DNA from: Ailurus styani | Lineage: Eukaryota; Chordata; Mammalia; Carnivora; Ailuridae | Reading direction: 5' to 3' | DNA length: 64,000 bases | Assembly (NCBI GenBank): GCA_002007465.1 | Contig: LNAC01000231.1 | Location: 1,397,384-1,461,383, forward strand | Part shown: positions 24,351 to 36,639 of the stretch, one piece after another | Numbering within the stretch: the stretch's first letter is position 1 | How the letters are laid out: every line of letters begins with the position of its first letter | Program-made: the position numbers and the translations under genes | The notes under the pieces: model-generated | Told to the model about the DNA's origin: nothing | Seen by the model: the letters and a program-made list of their open reading frames with translations, nothing else | Databases searched by the model: none

Positions 24351-24769
24351 GGGAAAAAATTCACCTGCTGATACCTACATTATAAATTTAAAAGCATTAA
24401 TGGTATTCTAGAAAATGACATTCAGATTTAAATTAAGAAAAGAAATACAAATAGTATAATGATAAGAAGTAGAATCTGAGAGGTCAATTTCATCATTTTG
24501 ATTATATGGATTTACTAAAATCAACAATTGAATGAAGAAGGATGCTGGTATAGCAAATATAATCCTCCCCTTCTTATTTTTTTTCAACCAAATGACCAAA
24601 GGGTCTTGTAACTTTTAGAAAAATAAGTACAAAGAAATAATTTACTGGTACCAGACTATTTTTAGTTTGGTTTGGTTGGTTTTATCCTTTCAAGAGAAAT
24701 CCTTTTCCTTAAAAATCCTTACAGTGTCACCTGACTTTTCACATTGAAGCAATCTAGCCACCAATGACT

Positions 24770-25092
24770 TTCTTAATATTTTCTGAGTATAGTTGACATA
24801 TAATGTTACATTAGTTTCAGGTGTACAACATAGTGATTCAACAACTCTATTATGCTATGCTCACCACAAGTGTAGCTACCATCTATCACCATTAAATACT
24901 ACTACAATATCACTGATCAATAGTATTTTTTTATGTCGTGCCTTTTATTCCTATGACTTACTCATTCCATACCTGGAAGCCCATATCTCTCATTCCCCTT
25001 TACAAATTTTGGCCTTCCCCCAACTCCTATCCCCACCCCTGGCAACCATCAGTTTATTCTCTGAATGTATAAGTTTGACCCTGCTTTTCCAG
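24770..25092 (-). mobile_element. L1-like 3' UTR fragment, antisense
   Basis: 'agtatagttgacatataatg', 'gtttcaggtgtacaacatag' and 'ggcaaccatcagtttattctc' are the reversed 3' end of an L1M-type element. A 101-codon plus-strand frame over it (24,793-25,098) is a by-product and not a gene. Confidence 0.72.
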
Positions 25093-25139
25093 CAATGACT
25101 TTTTAACTCCTAAATTGAAGGGATACTTGTAGATACTCA

Positions 25140-26835
25140 TCTTCCTTGACCTCACAGTCATTTTTGACCTTGTGATTATTTCTTCTACTTTGAAATTATT
25201 TCCTCCATCATGTTCTAAGATTCTGAATGTCTTGGTTTAATTCCCACTTCAATAATACTCTTTCTCAGTCTCTTTTAAGTTTCACTTTCCTCTCCTCCCT
25301 GTAAATGTGTGTTTTCCCCCAAGTTCCTCCACTTGTACTCTTTTGATTCCAGTTAACCCTCTGTCCCAGAACATCTTAGCCACATCTCTGGTTTCAGCTA
25401 TGAATCTCAAATCTATATTTTCCTCTCAAGATCTCCCTCTAGAGCTCCGATCCATGTACCCATATGTCTTTACACATCATCCATCTTTAAATCAATAGAC
25501 CCCAATTGAACTCACCATTTTTCCTACTTGTTTTCCATACCCACTCCTCAAAACACTTTGATGTGGGTCACCATCTATTAGGGTATGCCAGAAACTGAGA
25601 AATCAACTTTAACCAACTCCATCTCTCATCCAGTGTTACTGATCTAACCTTCTGAAATCAACCCCATCCTCTCTGCTCCTGTCACTGCTCCTTTAGCTCA
25701 GGTGCTTATCACTTCTTACTTGTAATAGCTGATAATATCCTAGCAGATTGCCACATTTTATTCTGAAACTTTATCTACATGCCATGTAGATGCTAGAGCT
25801 GTTATTCTTAATGGAGTGACTGGAAGGAAATCATATACTCCCATCCAAGTGTTGCAGTAGAAGGGTGAAAAAAGAAAGACTTCTTTAATTAAACAAATCA
25901 TATTTATGATAATTTGGAAAATCATATTGGAGATTATAAGATTATACTGTTTTAGTAATGATTTTTATTTTGAACTTCAAAATGTTTTTTTTTTAAGATT
26001 TTATTTATTTATTTGACACAGAGAGAGGGATTACAAGTAGGCAGAGAGGCAGGCAGAGAGAGAGGAGAGAGGAGGAAGCAGGCTCCCCGCCGAGCAGAGA
26101 GCCCAATGTGAGCCTCGATCCCAGGACCCTGGGATTATAACCTGAGATGATGGCAAAGACTTTAACCCACTGAGCCACCCAGGCACCCAAACTTCAAAAT
26201 GTTTTAAAGAAGGCCCTATGTTTATGTATATTGAAAGATGGCTTGTGTTTTTTTTTTAAAGAAAGAGAAAAAGAAACTATACAGTATAAAACTCTTCAGT
26301 GGGTCTACATTCACCTTAGAATAAGAAGCCAATGGTTTAACATGTTTTATAAGGTTCTCAACAATCTGGCTCCTGTTTATTTCCCCCCACTTCTCATCAA
26401 TGATTACTAAACATTAACATTATATAAAGCTACAAGTGATAAATAGCTATTTGATGCCTTAATCTCTTTTCCCATGCTATTTTCTCTATTTGAAATACCC
26501 AAACTACAGGCTGGTGCATACACACACACACACACACGATTTCCTCTGGGCTGGTATCTTCTTTTTCTTCAGGAAACTCATCAAGTATAACCACCTTTAG
26601 AAAAACTTCTTTGACAACAAAATAAATTATTTTCAGGGTAAAAAACTATGCTTCTAACACTCTGCTCTCATCTTTAAATATCATGTGAATTCTTCTATTA
26701 TATTACTCATCACACTAGAATGAAATGCTTGGTTTCCTTATCTATATTCCCTACTACAAAGTGAGCTTCCTCAGAACAAAGATTACATTTTTCATCTCTA
26801 TATCCCCAATATCCAGCCTGTATTTAAATGTTTTC
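25140..26835 (+). mobile_element. L2 LINE relic, sense, SINE-interrupted
   Basis: A long worn L2: 'cagctatgaatctcaaatcta' with 'ctcaagatctccctctagagctcc' (reverse transcriptase tail), 'caattgaactcaccatttttcc', 'gctcctttagctcaggtgctta', 'aacaatctggctcctgttta', and the 3' end 'gcttcctcagaacaaagatt' plus 'ctatatccccaatatcc'. A CAN-SINE interrupts it at 25,989-26,189 and a short CA run lies at 26,520-26,537. Not coding. Confidence 0.68.
25989..26189 (-). mobile_element. CAN-SINE, antisense, mustelid-like
   Basis: Full antisense copy, body 'ttacaagtaggcagagaggc', head 'gagccacccaggcaccc'. ACTTCAAAATGTTTT occurs on both sides (from 25,974 and from 26,191). Confidence 0.97.
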
Positions 26836-26839
26836 TGAA

Positions 26840-27835
26840 ACCATTTAGACATTTTTAAATATTTTAGTAAATAGTAAACAAATTCCTTAATATAGCTTTG
26901 AGCATTTTGTGACTGATATTCTTTTGCTTATAATACAACACCTCCATAAACAAAGAATAGCCATTAAATGACTCACCCCATTCTATATCAGAGGCACTGA
27001 AGTCTAAAGTCCAATGAAAGCCTTTAAGTAAATGAATAAAACATAAAATACATATTTTTAAAAAATTCTTTACAAGCAAAAGCTTGTCAGTTAGCTAAAT
27101 AAATTAGGCTTAGTTCCGTTGATTTTCTCTTTAATTGGCTTTAAAACTGAAATTTATAAGCCTATTAACAAAAGACAAATAGCTTTCAATAGACAGTACA
27201 TAAAGAAATTTGGTGAATGCAGAGTAGCCCAAATAAATTATATTGCAAATTGTTTTAGAAGAAAATAGTCCATTTAAGGAAGATAAACTTGCTATTATTG
27301 GCTAAGATGGTCCTTTAATGTCTTTATTACGTGTTTTAATTATTATACAACCAACTATTTAGGTCAGCATGGATTTGTTCCTATTGCACATACAATTAAA
27401 TTCCAAAAATTTGAGCAATTACAATAATAACCTATTTATGACCACCCTGAAAATATGTTTAAAAAATTTGACTGTCTGCCAAAATTTTTTATCATCTCTT
27501 ACACTAAAGAATTGCATAGGGAGTTTAAGAAATGAAAACAGTTTTTGTTTACTGCTTACCTGGCTTGTTACACAATTACAGTATACACAGTGTGTAATCT
27601 GAATCCAGGGTGAGATGACAGCTTTGCTGCAGCCATCACGATCAGTGAGAAGAGTTAAATCCCAGCATTACAATGCTCCCTGGCCAAAGTCAACACCTCG
27701 GCACTCTAGCCACTGTTACCCAACAGGCTATAAAACCAGGACACAGAGCACAGACAATTTAGTCTATCATTCAAGGTCACCTCTGTATCCTTGGATTTAA
27801 CTCCTTTCATTGTCTAAACCTCTACTTACCTATGA
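26840..27835. other. AT-rich single-copy DNA, no gene seen
   Basis: Frames of 60-77 codons (26,864-27,079; 27,369-27,602; 27,615-27,800) have no recognisable domain. No clear repeat. Confidence 0.4.
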
Positions 27836-27975
27836 GACTCGTTCATTCTTCCACTCATTCATTTATTCTTTTGAGAAAATGTGTTGAGTACTCACCTTGT
27901 ACAGGCTCTGTGCATTATGCACAATATATAAGGGATTCGGGTGAAGAAAATGAGCAATGTTCCTCCCCTTGTGGA
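27836..27975 (+). repeat. Possible ancient interspersed repeat
   Basis: 'cactcattcatttattctttt' with 'tgttgagtactcaccttgtac' and 'ttcctccccttgtggattttag' resembles a common old mammalian repeat whose family I cannot name with confidence. Confidence 0.4.
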
Positions 27976-30865
27976 TTTTAGAGTTTATTTGGGAAGTAGG
28001 CATTATTAACTTAAAAATGCATAATTCTAAACTCACTAAATGTCATAAAGGAAAAATACATAGGATAACTAAAGCATCCAATGGTGAAGTGAAAGACAGA
28101 TCTCCTTCCCCATTTTATTATATTCTCTGAAGTCCTGGTGGTCTTATTTCCCAGGTCAGACATTGTCTAGTAACTATCCATTGACCAAACCCTTATTTCT
28201 CAAACATCTTCACGGCTCCAGATAGAGAGAGTTTGGCTCTGACCATTCAACTGTTATAAAAATAATGGTCCTGCATAATATTTTCAAGTGATAGAGACAT
28301 TCCTTAGACATGTCTAAATGTTTTAAAAATATTTTAAAGTATATACCTTTTAATTCTGCATATATTTTCAGCTTGTGCAATTTCTTGGAGTAATAATACC
28401 ATAAGCTTATTGTCCATTTTGTAAATGTAGAGAAGAGATATTTTGGGTAGTGAATGGCCCTAAAGGAAGCTTTTGGGCTTGTTCCAAATGCTGAAGCCTT
28501 GATGGAGTTGTACAAAAGTAATAGGGAAAATGAACACATAGGTAAGGCTCCTTTCTGAGACAGTGTGTGACTGGAGTTAGACAAGAGAAAAAAAGAATAG
28601 TTTTGAAAGTCTCACGGTTCTCTTAAGGGATAATAATAAAGTTATCTTGTGAGAGACACGTAATTACTGAGCACTATAAGTGGCCCAGCACTCGCTTATA
28701 TACCACACTTCTATGCCAAGTGAAGATTCAGTCTTACTGGGATGATATTTAAAGCATCCCAAACTGTAAAACTGGTGTCCATTGTTTAAAAACTTGAGCC
28801 TGACTCTTTCTGCATATGGAACAAATTCTGTATAAATATTAATTTGACAACTGTCAGTGCCACACATTCAGAGGTAGTGTTACATAAACTGTCAACCCAT
28901 AGACAGGTTGAAGAGGGGTAGATGTACTCTGGAGAACCCATCTTATCAGTCTGCCCCACATCCTTTTTTTAAGTAAGGGAGCTGACAGAGTCAAGGGCAA
29001 AGTAAGGAGAGCTGCAGATTTTATGGATCCTCTCAGGTTAGAATTTTACTGCTTCAGCACAGATAACGTCCTTGGCTTTAAAATTCCCCCTTCAATTCAC
29101 TAGCACCATGATTTTACCACTGAGGCCAAAGATTGGTAACTAGTTCTAATGCAGGACACGAAGACTCTTCCTGGGAATAAGGATACGATACTACTTGTAG
29201 ACAACAAGGCTTTTTCCCAACATTCGGAACCTTTTAGACTTGAGAAAAGCAAAAACACAGCGGCCCTTAACCAAAAATACCTTCAAGGTCAAATACCCCT
29301 CTCAGAGCCTCAGGTTCATGGAGCTCTTGCCATGCTTGCCTCTGCCTCACCTGGCTGACCTACTTGACTTGGTGCCAGTTCAAATCTTTCAAATCAAACC
29401 ACCTGCTCAGTCCCTCCCTAGGACCTTGATCTAGGCCGACTGCAGTTTCTCAGCCCCAGGCAAGAGGCTAGGCCAGCTCTTCAGCTAACACAGAGGAGGA
29501 GCCGCTGGCTAGTCAACACTCCCTCCTAACTCTCCCGCTGCTTCCCATCCGCTCAAAGCCATCAAAGCTGTGGGCACACGAACTAGTTCAAGCTTTGAAA
29601 ACCATAAACACATACACAGACAATTCTTTTTACAGAGCCTTACCCTGGGCATGCAGCTCTACTTTATACTCAGTTGGATTGGCTCAAAACTTTTCTTAAA
29701 AAGAGCTAGTTTGTATTTTGTGCCTGTTCTTTCTGCCAAGGTTATTTTTTAGCTGCATCTTGCTATACCACATCATTTTTGTTTCTTTTTCACCAACCCC
29801 TGGTGAAGCTTTTCTACCTCAGCCCTCTAGAATAGGTATTTAGATAGCTTAAGATTATTGATTACCCATATAACACCCTGCCTAACAAAGTGGTGTGCAA
29901 TAGCATCATTTCCTTGCTTAAAAAGTTTTGAGATTGTCGACGTTTCTGTTAATATTAATTGTGGTTTGGAGACGACAATGATAAAAAAATGTATATTTAG
30001 CAGATACAGCTTACTAAACCATCTACAAGGTTAGAAAGTACCATACTATCCAGCCTGAAGTGTTACTTCCCTGCATGAGTGGCTATTTGCAAGGCTGATT
30101 TACAGTGTGGCAAACAAGAAAATGGGATGATATACGGCAGGAGAGATGCTGTCCAAATTGCCATGCGGGCGCAGTTCTCAAGTACTACCTACCATAAATT
30201 CTCACAAGATATATACCAGAGGAAGCAGTGAACCATTTTCTTTATACTTCTTCCATTCTGCCAGAACTTGAAAATTAAAATAGGAAAAGTGGGAAAGAGC
30301 CTTTACTTTGAAATCAGAGTGGACAGCATCAGACAAAGAGCACCTCTGTGACTGGTTCCAACTCTGGATGGATTTACTTGACCTTGGGAACGACTGAATC
30401 TTAATCATTTAAAAAGATGTCTGAAACCAATAAAAACATACCAAAAAATAGAGATGAATAGTGATCTGGTCAGTTGTCCCTCGGCTCTCACTGATATATC
30501 CTTGAGATGGTCTTAATAGAATCCAAACTGGTGAATTTATCGTCCATAGAAGTTATTAATACTAGCATGTTGGTGAACTTTGATGCTCACTTATATTCTA
30601 ACTTTTTTATATAAAGATTTAAATAATCCCAAATATTGGGTGGAATTTTGTTTCTTAAAATTCCTAGGCAATAATAATATGTCGTCATTCATATAGCAAC
30701 ATTTCCAACAAATCTCTCAAAAGCTGTTAGGATATTATGCAACTAAAAAATAGTGGATAGGACAAGCAATGAAATTAAAAATTACTTCAGGCTCTCTTCA
30801 AGTTCAGTGAAGGTTGGCATGTAAAAAGGAAATTTTAGGAGTAAGTTATTTGGGAAAGTCCTATA
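27976..30865. other. Longest repeat-poor stretch; no gene supported
   Basis: About 2.9 kb without a recognisable young transposon. It includes a 124-codon minus-strand frame (28,210-28,584) that I do not recognise; its composition looks like AT-rich non-coding DNA and its neighbours give no exon support. Of the large gaps here this is the likeliest place for a conserved non-coding element, but only alignment could show that. Confidence 0.4.
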
Positions 30866-30869
30866 CTGC

Positions 30870-31060
30870 AATCATTCAACAAAATGTCTGACATGCACCC
30901 GGCAAAATGTGAAGTGTAGGAGAGGCATTAGTTAAAAAGACAGACAAAATTCCTACCTTCCTGGAGCTTACATCAGCAGGGAATGTACAAATTAAACAGA
31001 TAATTACAAGAGTTGAATAATCACAAAAGCTCAAAGTACTGCAAACAGTGTGGTTGAAAT
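30870..31060 (+). repeat. Possible ancient interspersed repeat
   Basis: 'attcctaccttcctggagctta' and 'aaattaaacagataattac' resemble the same unnamed ancient repeat type as at 27,836 and 20,960. Confidence 0.4.
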
Positions 31061-31550
31061 ACATATATAATCACTACACAGCAAATGAAGTTTTAATTGG
31101 GTAAAGGGAGTTAATAATAGGGACTATGACTCACTTGAGATTCTTGATTCATGAGATGAGAATTACACCATTAGAAGTAAAGATCATCATCAGAGAGCAA
31201 GACTGGTCAGAAGACACAGAGCCCTTTCCAATTCAGGTAAGAATTGAGAGTCTTTCAGCAAGACATCTCAAAACATAGTGAAAAAAGGACCTGTTGCCAT
31301 TTGTATCCCCAGCTTTATGTTAGTACAAAATCCTGAAATTTAGTGATCACAAGACGAAGGACAACAATTCCCTGGAAACTGAAATTTATATGTATAGTCT
31401 GTTGTCTTTAGCACAGTTTGCTGAAATTGATAAACTTGATGGAATTGCATACATTAAAGCAGAAATGTAAGATTATTCTTTGTGTGTCAATTATACTCAA
31501 AAACATTTTTAAAGATTTTTTTCCTAATACTAAGTTAAATACAATTTCTA
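31061..31550. other. Single-copy DNA, no gene seen
   Basis: No recognised feature before the SINE. Confidence 0.4.
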
Positions 31551-31724
31551 TTTTTTAAATTTTTTTAAGAATTTGAGAGCAAGAGCGTGCAGACAAGAAG
31601 GGGGCGGGGCAAAGGGAAAACGGGCTCCCGGCTGAGCAGGACACAGGGGTCCATCGCAGGACCCCAGGGCTGAAGGGGTGCTGGGTTGAAGGCAGACACT
31701 TAACTGAGCCACCCAGGTTCCCCC
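31551..31724 (-). mobile_element. CAN-SINE, antisense, diverged
   Basis: Short tail 'tttttttaagaatttgagag', unusually GC-rich body, reversed head 'aactgagccacccaggttcccc'. ACAATTT flanks occur on both sides (about 31,541 and 31,725). Confidence 0.9.
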
Positions 31725-31950
31725 ACAATTTTTAAAGTACCACACAAAAAAAATTCAAATGAATATGTAAAATAGATGAAGAAACTTCAAAGAAACTACC
31801 TTTCCAGACACCCCCCAAATACACCCTTAGAATTTCCAGTGGAGACATAATTTTACCCTTCTGATTTTAGAGATGTGTAACTGAAAGTTTTCTGAAAAGA
31901 ACTTTGCAGTTTATACCCACCTTTGCAAATAGGTGACTTTTTCCCCCTTT

Positions 31951-32010
31951 TTTCCTTTTTTTTATTATGTTATGTTAGTCGCCGTACAGTACATCATTAG
32001 CTTTTGATAA
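31951..32010 (-). mobile_element. Very short carnivore L1 3' end, antisense
   Basis: The T-rich start, 'ttattatgttatgttagtc', 'gccgtacagtacatcatta' and 'gcttttgat' form the last 50-60 bases of a carnivore L1 read backwards. It is a severely 5'-truncated insertion. 'taggtgacttttt' before and 'taagtggctttttg' after may be a diverged target duplication. Confidence 0.8.
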
Positions 32011-32160
32011 GTGGCTTTTTGACCTTCAACAAGTTACTTACTTTTTGAGTCTCTGTATCTTCTCTTGTAAGATGGATTTAATAATCCCTCCACAGATTTG
32101 TGAGTTTCCAACCATGAAATGCTAATCCTTGCCTAATGTAAAACAGGTACTCACTGGAAG
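32011..32160 (+). repeat. MIR fragment, sense
   Basis: 'tgaccttcaacaagttactta', 'gagtctctgtatcttctcttg' and 'taagatggatttaataat' match the MIR core and downstream part. Confidence 0.7.
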
Positions 32161-32537
32161 TTTACTCGTCTCTTTTCCTATCTCTGTCCTGCTCACTTTG
32201 CTAAAACCAAACAAGAGAAAAGGGGGAAAAGGGAGAGAGAGAGCAAAGGAGAGAATAGAACAGAAAATTTGCTTCTCTTTCTAACAGAGCCGGAGTCAGA
32301 ATGAGAGACACCTTCCAGGCACAGGAGAAATTAACGAAAACAGATTTGCATTTTAGGTATCCCATGGTGATTGAGTGGAGAATCTCTGCCCTTAATTTAG
32401 TGCCAAATCCAAAGTAGGTGCTTAATATTGAATTAATTGAATGTAATGAAAAGAATGACTAAATTGAATGCCTAACCTGCAGGAATAAATAAATGAATGG
32501 TATGGCATCCATTTCAAAGTGTCTTTGCATCACTACG

Positions 32538-32566
32538 GTTTTTTGTTTGTTTGTTTGTTTGTTTTT
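32538..32566. repeat. (GTTT)n short tandem repeat
   Basis: About six GTTT units. Confidence 0.9.
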
Positions 32567-32650
32567 GGTGCTATTTTCTCTTAGATCAGTGACTTTTCGC
32601 CCTGGCTACATAATAAAATCAACTGACCACCTTTAAAATTGCCCAGACCA

Positions 32651-32863
32651 GGGCACCTGGGTGGCTCTGTTGGTTAAGCATCTGACTCTTGATTTCAGCT
32701 CAGGTCATGACCTCAGTGTCCAGAGATCAAGTCCCCACATCAGGCTCCTGTCATAGCAGAGAATCTGCATGAGATTCTCTCTCTCCCTCTCCTTCTGCCC
32801 GTCTCCACCACCTTGCATGCTCTCTCTCTCTCTCTCTGATAAACAAATCTTTAAAAAAATAAT
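32651..32863 (+). mobile_element. CAN-SINE, sense, 16-bp target duplication
   Basis: Head 'gggcacctgggtggctctg', CT-rich body, 'gataaacaaatctttaaaaaa' tail. AAAATTGCCCAGACCA at 32635-32650 and AAAATTGCCCAGATCA at 32864-32879 differ by one base. Confidence 0.97.
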
Positions 32864-32879
32864 AAAATTGCCCAGATCA

Positions 32880-33930
32880 ATTACCTCAGAATCTTGGGGG
32901 AGGGGAAGCATCAGTAGTTGTTAATGTCCCCCAGGTGATTCCAATGTAATGTCAATGCTGACCACAATAAAAGGTTCAGCTCTTTTATACTAGTGTGTGC
33001 CCTGCCTCATACATACTAACTTGATGACAAACATCACCATCACCATTCCCTTTTAATCCATCTTTAACCCATGCCCTAGTTTACTGACCAGTGAGCATTA
33101 AATGATGCAGTCCTCGTTGGATCTTGGACTTTCTAGAAACTAAGCTAGATGTAGAATGGTATGTAATAGCAGAAAAATTAGATAGATTTGAAATTGATTA
33201 CAATTCTACAATTCCAGCTAAGCAATAAAATGACCTGGGAATTAAATTCTCCCTCTATCTCTATATTTCTCTATCACTGTATCTCAAAAACCCAGCCCCA
33301 ATCACCATACCAATTAAATCAAATCTCTTCATTTGGGACCCAGACGTCAAAATGTTTTTTCAAGCGTAAGACTTTCTGCAAAGCAGGAATTTGTTGATAT
33401 TCTTGTACCAGATGGCCACTTGTCCTAGCCTTCCATACAATTGGCTCCAGCTGTCAATGGAGAAAGCAAAGCAGAATGATGAGACCCTTATGTAAATTCA
33501 ATCTTGTTGGTTCCTTTTGAATTATGTAGAGTTTCTCCCTTTGGAGAAACCCAAGCCCTGAATTCATCACTACTGTTCCAGGTAAGGTAAGCTCAAAGTA
33601 AGGACAGTATCTTGCCTATGCCTTCTCTGACACGCAGGATACAAATGTAGCCTAGACATACCACGCCCTTCTTAAAACCAAATTTTCCAGGTAATTCCCA
33701 CATTTTTGGAGCTTGATATTCTGATAAAGTAAAGCTGCCTGCCCATTATTCGGGCTTTCAGCATTTATAAATAAGCCTGTTAATGGTGAAATAGCGATCT
33801 TTCTGTTCTAGAAAGCATTAGAATAGATAATACTAATTTACATAGATGAATAGATATGTATTATATAGAGATGATATAGATGTGATATCTTGGACATTTT
33901 GGTTCCTTATAGTGTGTTATTGGTTGTTTT
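32880..33930. other. Single-copy DNA, no gene seen
   Basis: One 69-codon frame (33,188-33,397) without recognisable features. No repeat recognised. Confidence 0.4.
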
Positions 33931-33940
33931 TCCTTTTCTT

Positions 33941-34127
33941 TTTTAAGATTTTATTTATTTATTTCACAGAAAGAGAGAGAGTACACACACCAGCATGGAG
34001 AGCAGCAGAGGGAGAAGCAGGATCTTTGCTGAGCAGGGAGACCAATGCAGGGATCAATCCCAGGACCCTGGGATCATGACCTGAGCTGAAGGAAGACGCT
34101 TAACTGACTGAGCCACCCAGGCGCCCC
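33941..34127 (-). mobile_element. CAN-SINE, antisense, perfect 10-bp target duplication
   Basis: Antisense full-length copy ending 'gagccacccaggcgcccc'. TCCTTTTCTT occurs at 33931-33940 and 34128-34137. A 77-codon plus-strand frame runs through it and is not a gene. Confidence 0.97.
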
Positions 34128-34465
34128 TCCTTTTCTTAGTTCCTAATACCACCTCTCCCTCCTTCCCTTCTTCACAACATTTATTCTATTTTTTCCTCTC
34201 CAAGAAAATCATGTTAAAAATGTAGTGCTATTCCACCATCTTTTTCAGTATATACATGGATAGGGAGATTGTTTTCATGATCTGCTACCAAAAAAAATCT
34301 TATTACATATACTTTTCTGATTCTTTTCCTTTTAACACAATAATACCTCATAGAAATTCTGTAAAGTACCTCAATATAGCTTATTTTTAATAGCTGCAAA
34401 ATAATTCATTATATGCAACTACAAAATTCAACCATCATAGTGGATATTCACTTTTTTCCCATTTT

Positions 34466-34731
34466 TTAAAAAGATTGATTTATTTATTTGAGAGAGAGAG
34501 AGAAAGAGAGAGAGAGCATAAGCAGGAATGGCAGAAGGAGAGGAAGAGAAATCTCAAGCAAACTCGGCTTAGTGTGGAACCCAATACAGGGTGACCTGAG
34601 CTGAAACCAAGAGTTGTACATCCACCCAGACACCCCCGTTTTTAGGCATGGAGCCCATTGTGGGCTTAAACTTACAACCCTGAGATTAAGACCTGAGTTG
34701 AGATCAAGAGACACTTAACCAGCTGAGCCAC
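34466..34731 (-). mobile_element. Two abutting CAN-SINE units, antisense
   Basis: The first unit (34,466-34,637) runs from 'aaaagattgatttatttattt' to 'ccacccagacaccccc', and its central part is deleted. A second tRNA-like unit (about 34,645-34,731) follows, 'gagcccattgtgggcttaaac' to 'aaccagctgagccaccc'. Whether this is a nested insertion or a tandem transcript cannot be decided by eye. It interrupts an old antisense L1. Confidence 0.85.
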
Positions 34732-35230
34732 CCTTTTTTCCCTGTTTTTGTGTTACTATGAACAAGTTTAATTAATAATACTTATTTATACTTATATATT
34801 GTTGCCTTTAATCCTATGGCCTAAATACCCAGGATGAAATTGCTGAGTAAAAGGGAAAACAAGGGTTATTTTTTTTCCTTTTTAATTATGATAGTTGTTA
34901 CTAGATATCCTTTCCCCCAAAAAAGTAAGAATTCACACATCCACTAGCAATTTCTGAAAATATTCTTTTCCACCACAAGCAGTAAGAAGATATCAGTGTT
35001 TTGGTATAATTTTGTTGTTATTGTAGTTTTTGTTTTTTAATTTTGGCCAGTCTAACCAGGTTATAATGCCATCTAAGTTAATTTAATTTGCATCTCCAAC
35101 TTCTGGTGAGTTTGATCATCATTTCATTCATTGACATTTTGGATTGCTGTACTATGAATTGTCCACTCATGTCTTTTGTCCATTTTTTTTTCATTTAGAA
35201 ACACATACCTTCAATGATTTTTTTAGGGAT

Positions 35231-35346
35231 TTTTAACATTTTATTTATTTATTTTTTTAAGTAACCTGTACACCTAATGTAGAGCTTAAACTCATGGCGG
35301 AGATCAAAAGTCACGTGCTCTACCAGCTGAGCCAGCCAGGTGCCCC
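35231..35346 (-). mobile_element. Short CAN-SINE form (tRNA-like part only), antisense
   Basis: 'ttttttaagtaacctgtac' then 'acctaatgtagagcttaaac', 'agatcaaaagtcacgtgctc' and 'gagccagccaggtgcccc'. Flanks 'agggatttttaac' and 'agagatttttagc' are a diverged target duplication. Confidence 0.9.
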
Positions 35347-36476
35347 GTTTTCAGAGATTTTTAGCCTTTCACCATTTAGGGATGAAATAAGTTTCAACTA
35401 TGTTCTTGGTAAATGGACTTTTTGATTGTAATGTGTTTTTTTCTAAATGTTTTAAGGGAAATCCCTAATAAATTTTTGAAATGCCATTTTCAACATCTAT
35501 TGTTATGAACATCTTTATTCTCTTTAAGTTTGTTTTATATTAAATCATGGACTAAATTTTGGTGGCAGATTTCCTGATAATAAATCCCCATCTGTTGGTA
35601 AAATAAAATTTTTATTGTAGTATATTAATTGATAAATTGTAAAAATTCTTTTTCTAATATTTCATTCTTTTACCTGTTAAAACATAAGATTATCTATAAT
35701 ATTTTCTTTATTTAAGGGGTCTAAAAATGTTATATTTATGGTCACATACATGTACATGTATATACATATACATACAATATTGTTTTATTCAAAACAATTT
35801 TTATTTATTCCCTACCAGACCTAGTCGAGATCCTAAAATATTATCCTAAAATTTTGTTATAAATTCTGCTGGATCTAATTTAGTTTCTAATAGATTTTAG
35901 TTTATCTATTTAGTTGCTATGCTGGGTACATAAAAGGTATCAGTATATCTCCTTTATAAATAGTGATTTTATTATTGTAGAATATCTTTATTCTGATTTG
36001 TGCCATTATCCTTAAATTTCAGCTTTTCCAATATTTATAATACTACCCCTGTCTTATTTTGTTTGAATTTACCTCATATCTCTCTGCTGATCCCTTTGTT
36101 ACAACATGTTTCCTATAAAGTCAGCACAGAGCTGTGCTTTTTTTGTCTCAATTTGATGGTCTCTTTCTTGTAAAGGGAGTTCTCAGTAAATTAACATTTA
36201 ATGTAATGGCAGATAGAACATTTTATACATTATGCTACTGGTTTATCATATAGAGTCAGTTCTGCTATGGTGATTATTTTAAAATATGAATTTGTTCCAA
36301 CATGATTGACATGTTTGGGAAAAATTTGGAAATAAATTTCATGTTTTCTTATGAATCATTTCATGAATATTCTTCAAGGAAGAAAACTACTGGTTGACCT
36401 TAACCAAAAATAAATGAATAAATGTTTGTGCCTGGAATGACCCTGAGTGTTGTGAAAGTCAATAAGAACAAGACCT

Positions 36477-36615
36477 AAAAAAGGAAGAAGAAGAAGAAAA
36501 AGAAGAAGAAGAAGAAGAAGAAGAAGAAGAAGAAGAAGAAGAAGAAGAAGAAAAGAAAGAAAAAAGAAAANGGAGGAGGAGGAGGAGGAGGAAGAGGAGG
36601 AGGAGGAGGAGGAGA
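36477..36615. repeat. (GAA)n / (GGA)n purine tract with an ambiguous base
   Basis: A GAA array (about 36,483-36,552) passes through an A-rich link into a GGA array. The only N of the window is at 36,571, between the two. The 96-codon minus-strand frame across it (poly-Ser, poly-Leu) is a low-complexity artefact. Length and link sequence are likely unreliable in the assembly. Confidence 0.97.
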
Positions 36616-36639
36616 AATTGAAAGATTGTTGAGCATACA

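Larger units (their letters stand above)
34150..36330 (-). mobile_element. Ancient L1, antisense, heavily worn and SINE-interrupted
   Basis: Reversed 3' UTR landmarks ('cttatttttaatagctgcaaaa', 'aggatgaaattgctgagtaaaag') are followed by a reversed ORF2-like part ('taatttgcatctccaacttc', 'gtctctttcttgtaaagggag', 'ttaacatttaatgtaatgg'). SINEs sit at 34,466 and 35,231. Divergence is high and no reading frame survives. The left boundary is uncertain. Confidence 0.55.

Noticed and set aside
24793..25098. 101-codon plus-strand frame
   Set aside because: It is the antisense of an L1 3' UTR.
28210..28584. 124-codon minus-strand open frame, one of the longest in the window
   Set aside because: No recognisable motif or domain, AT-rich composition, and no neighbouring exon or promoter support. 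A frame of this length is expected by chance in 64 kb.
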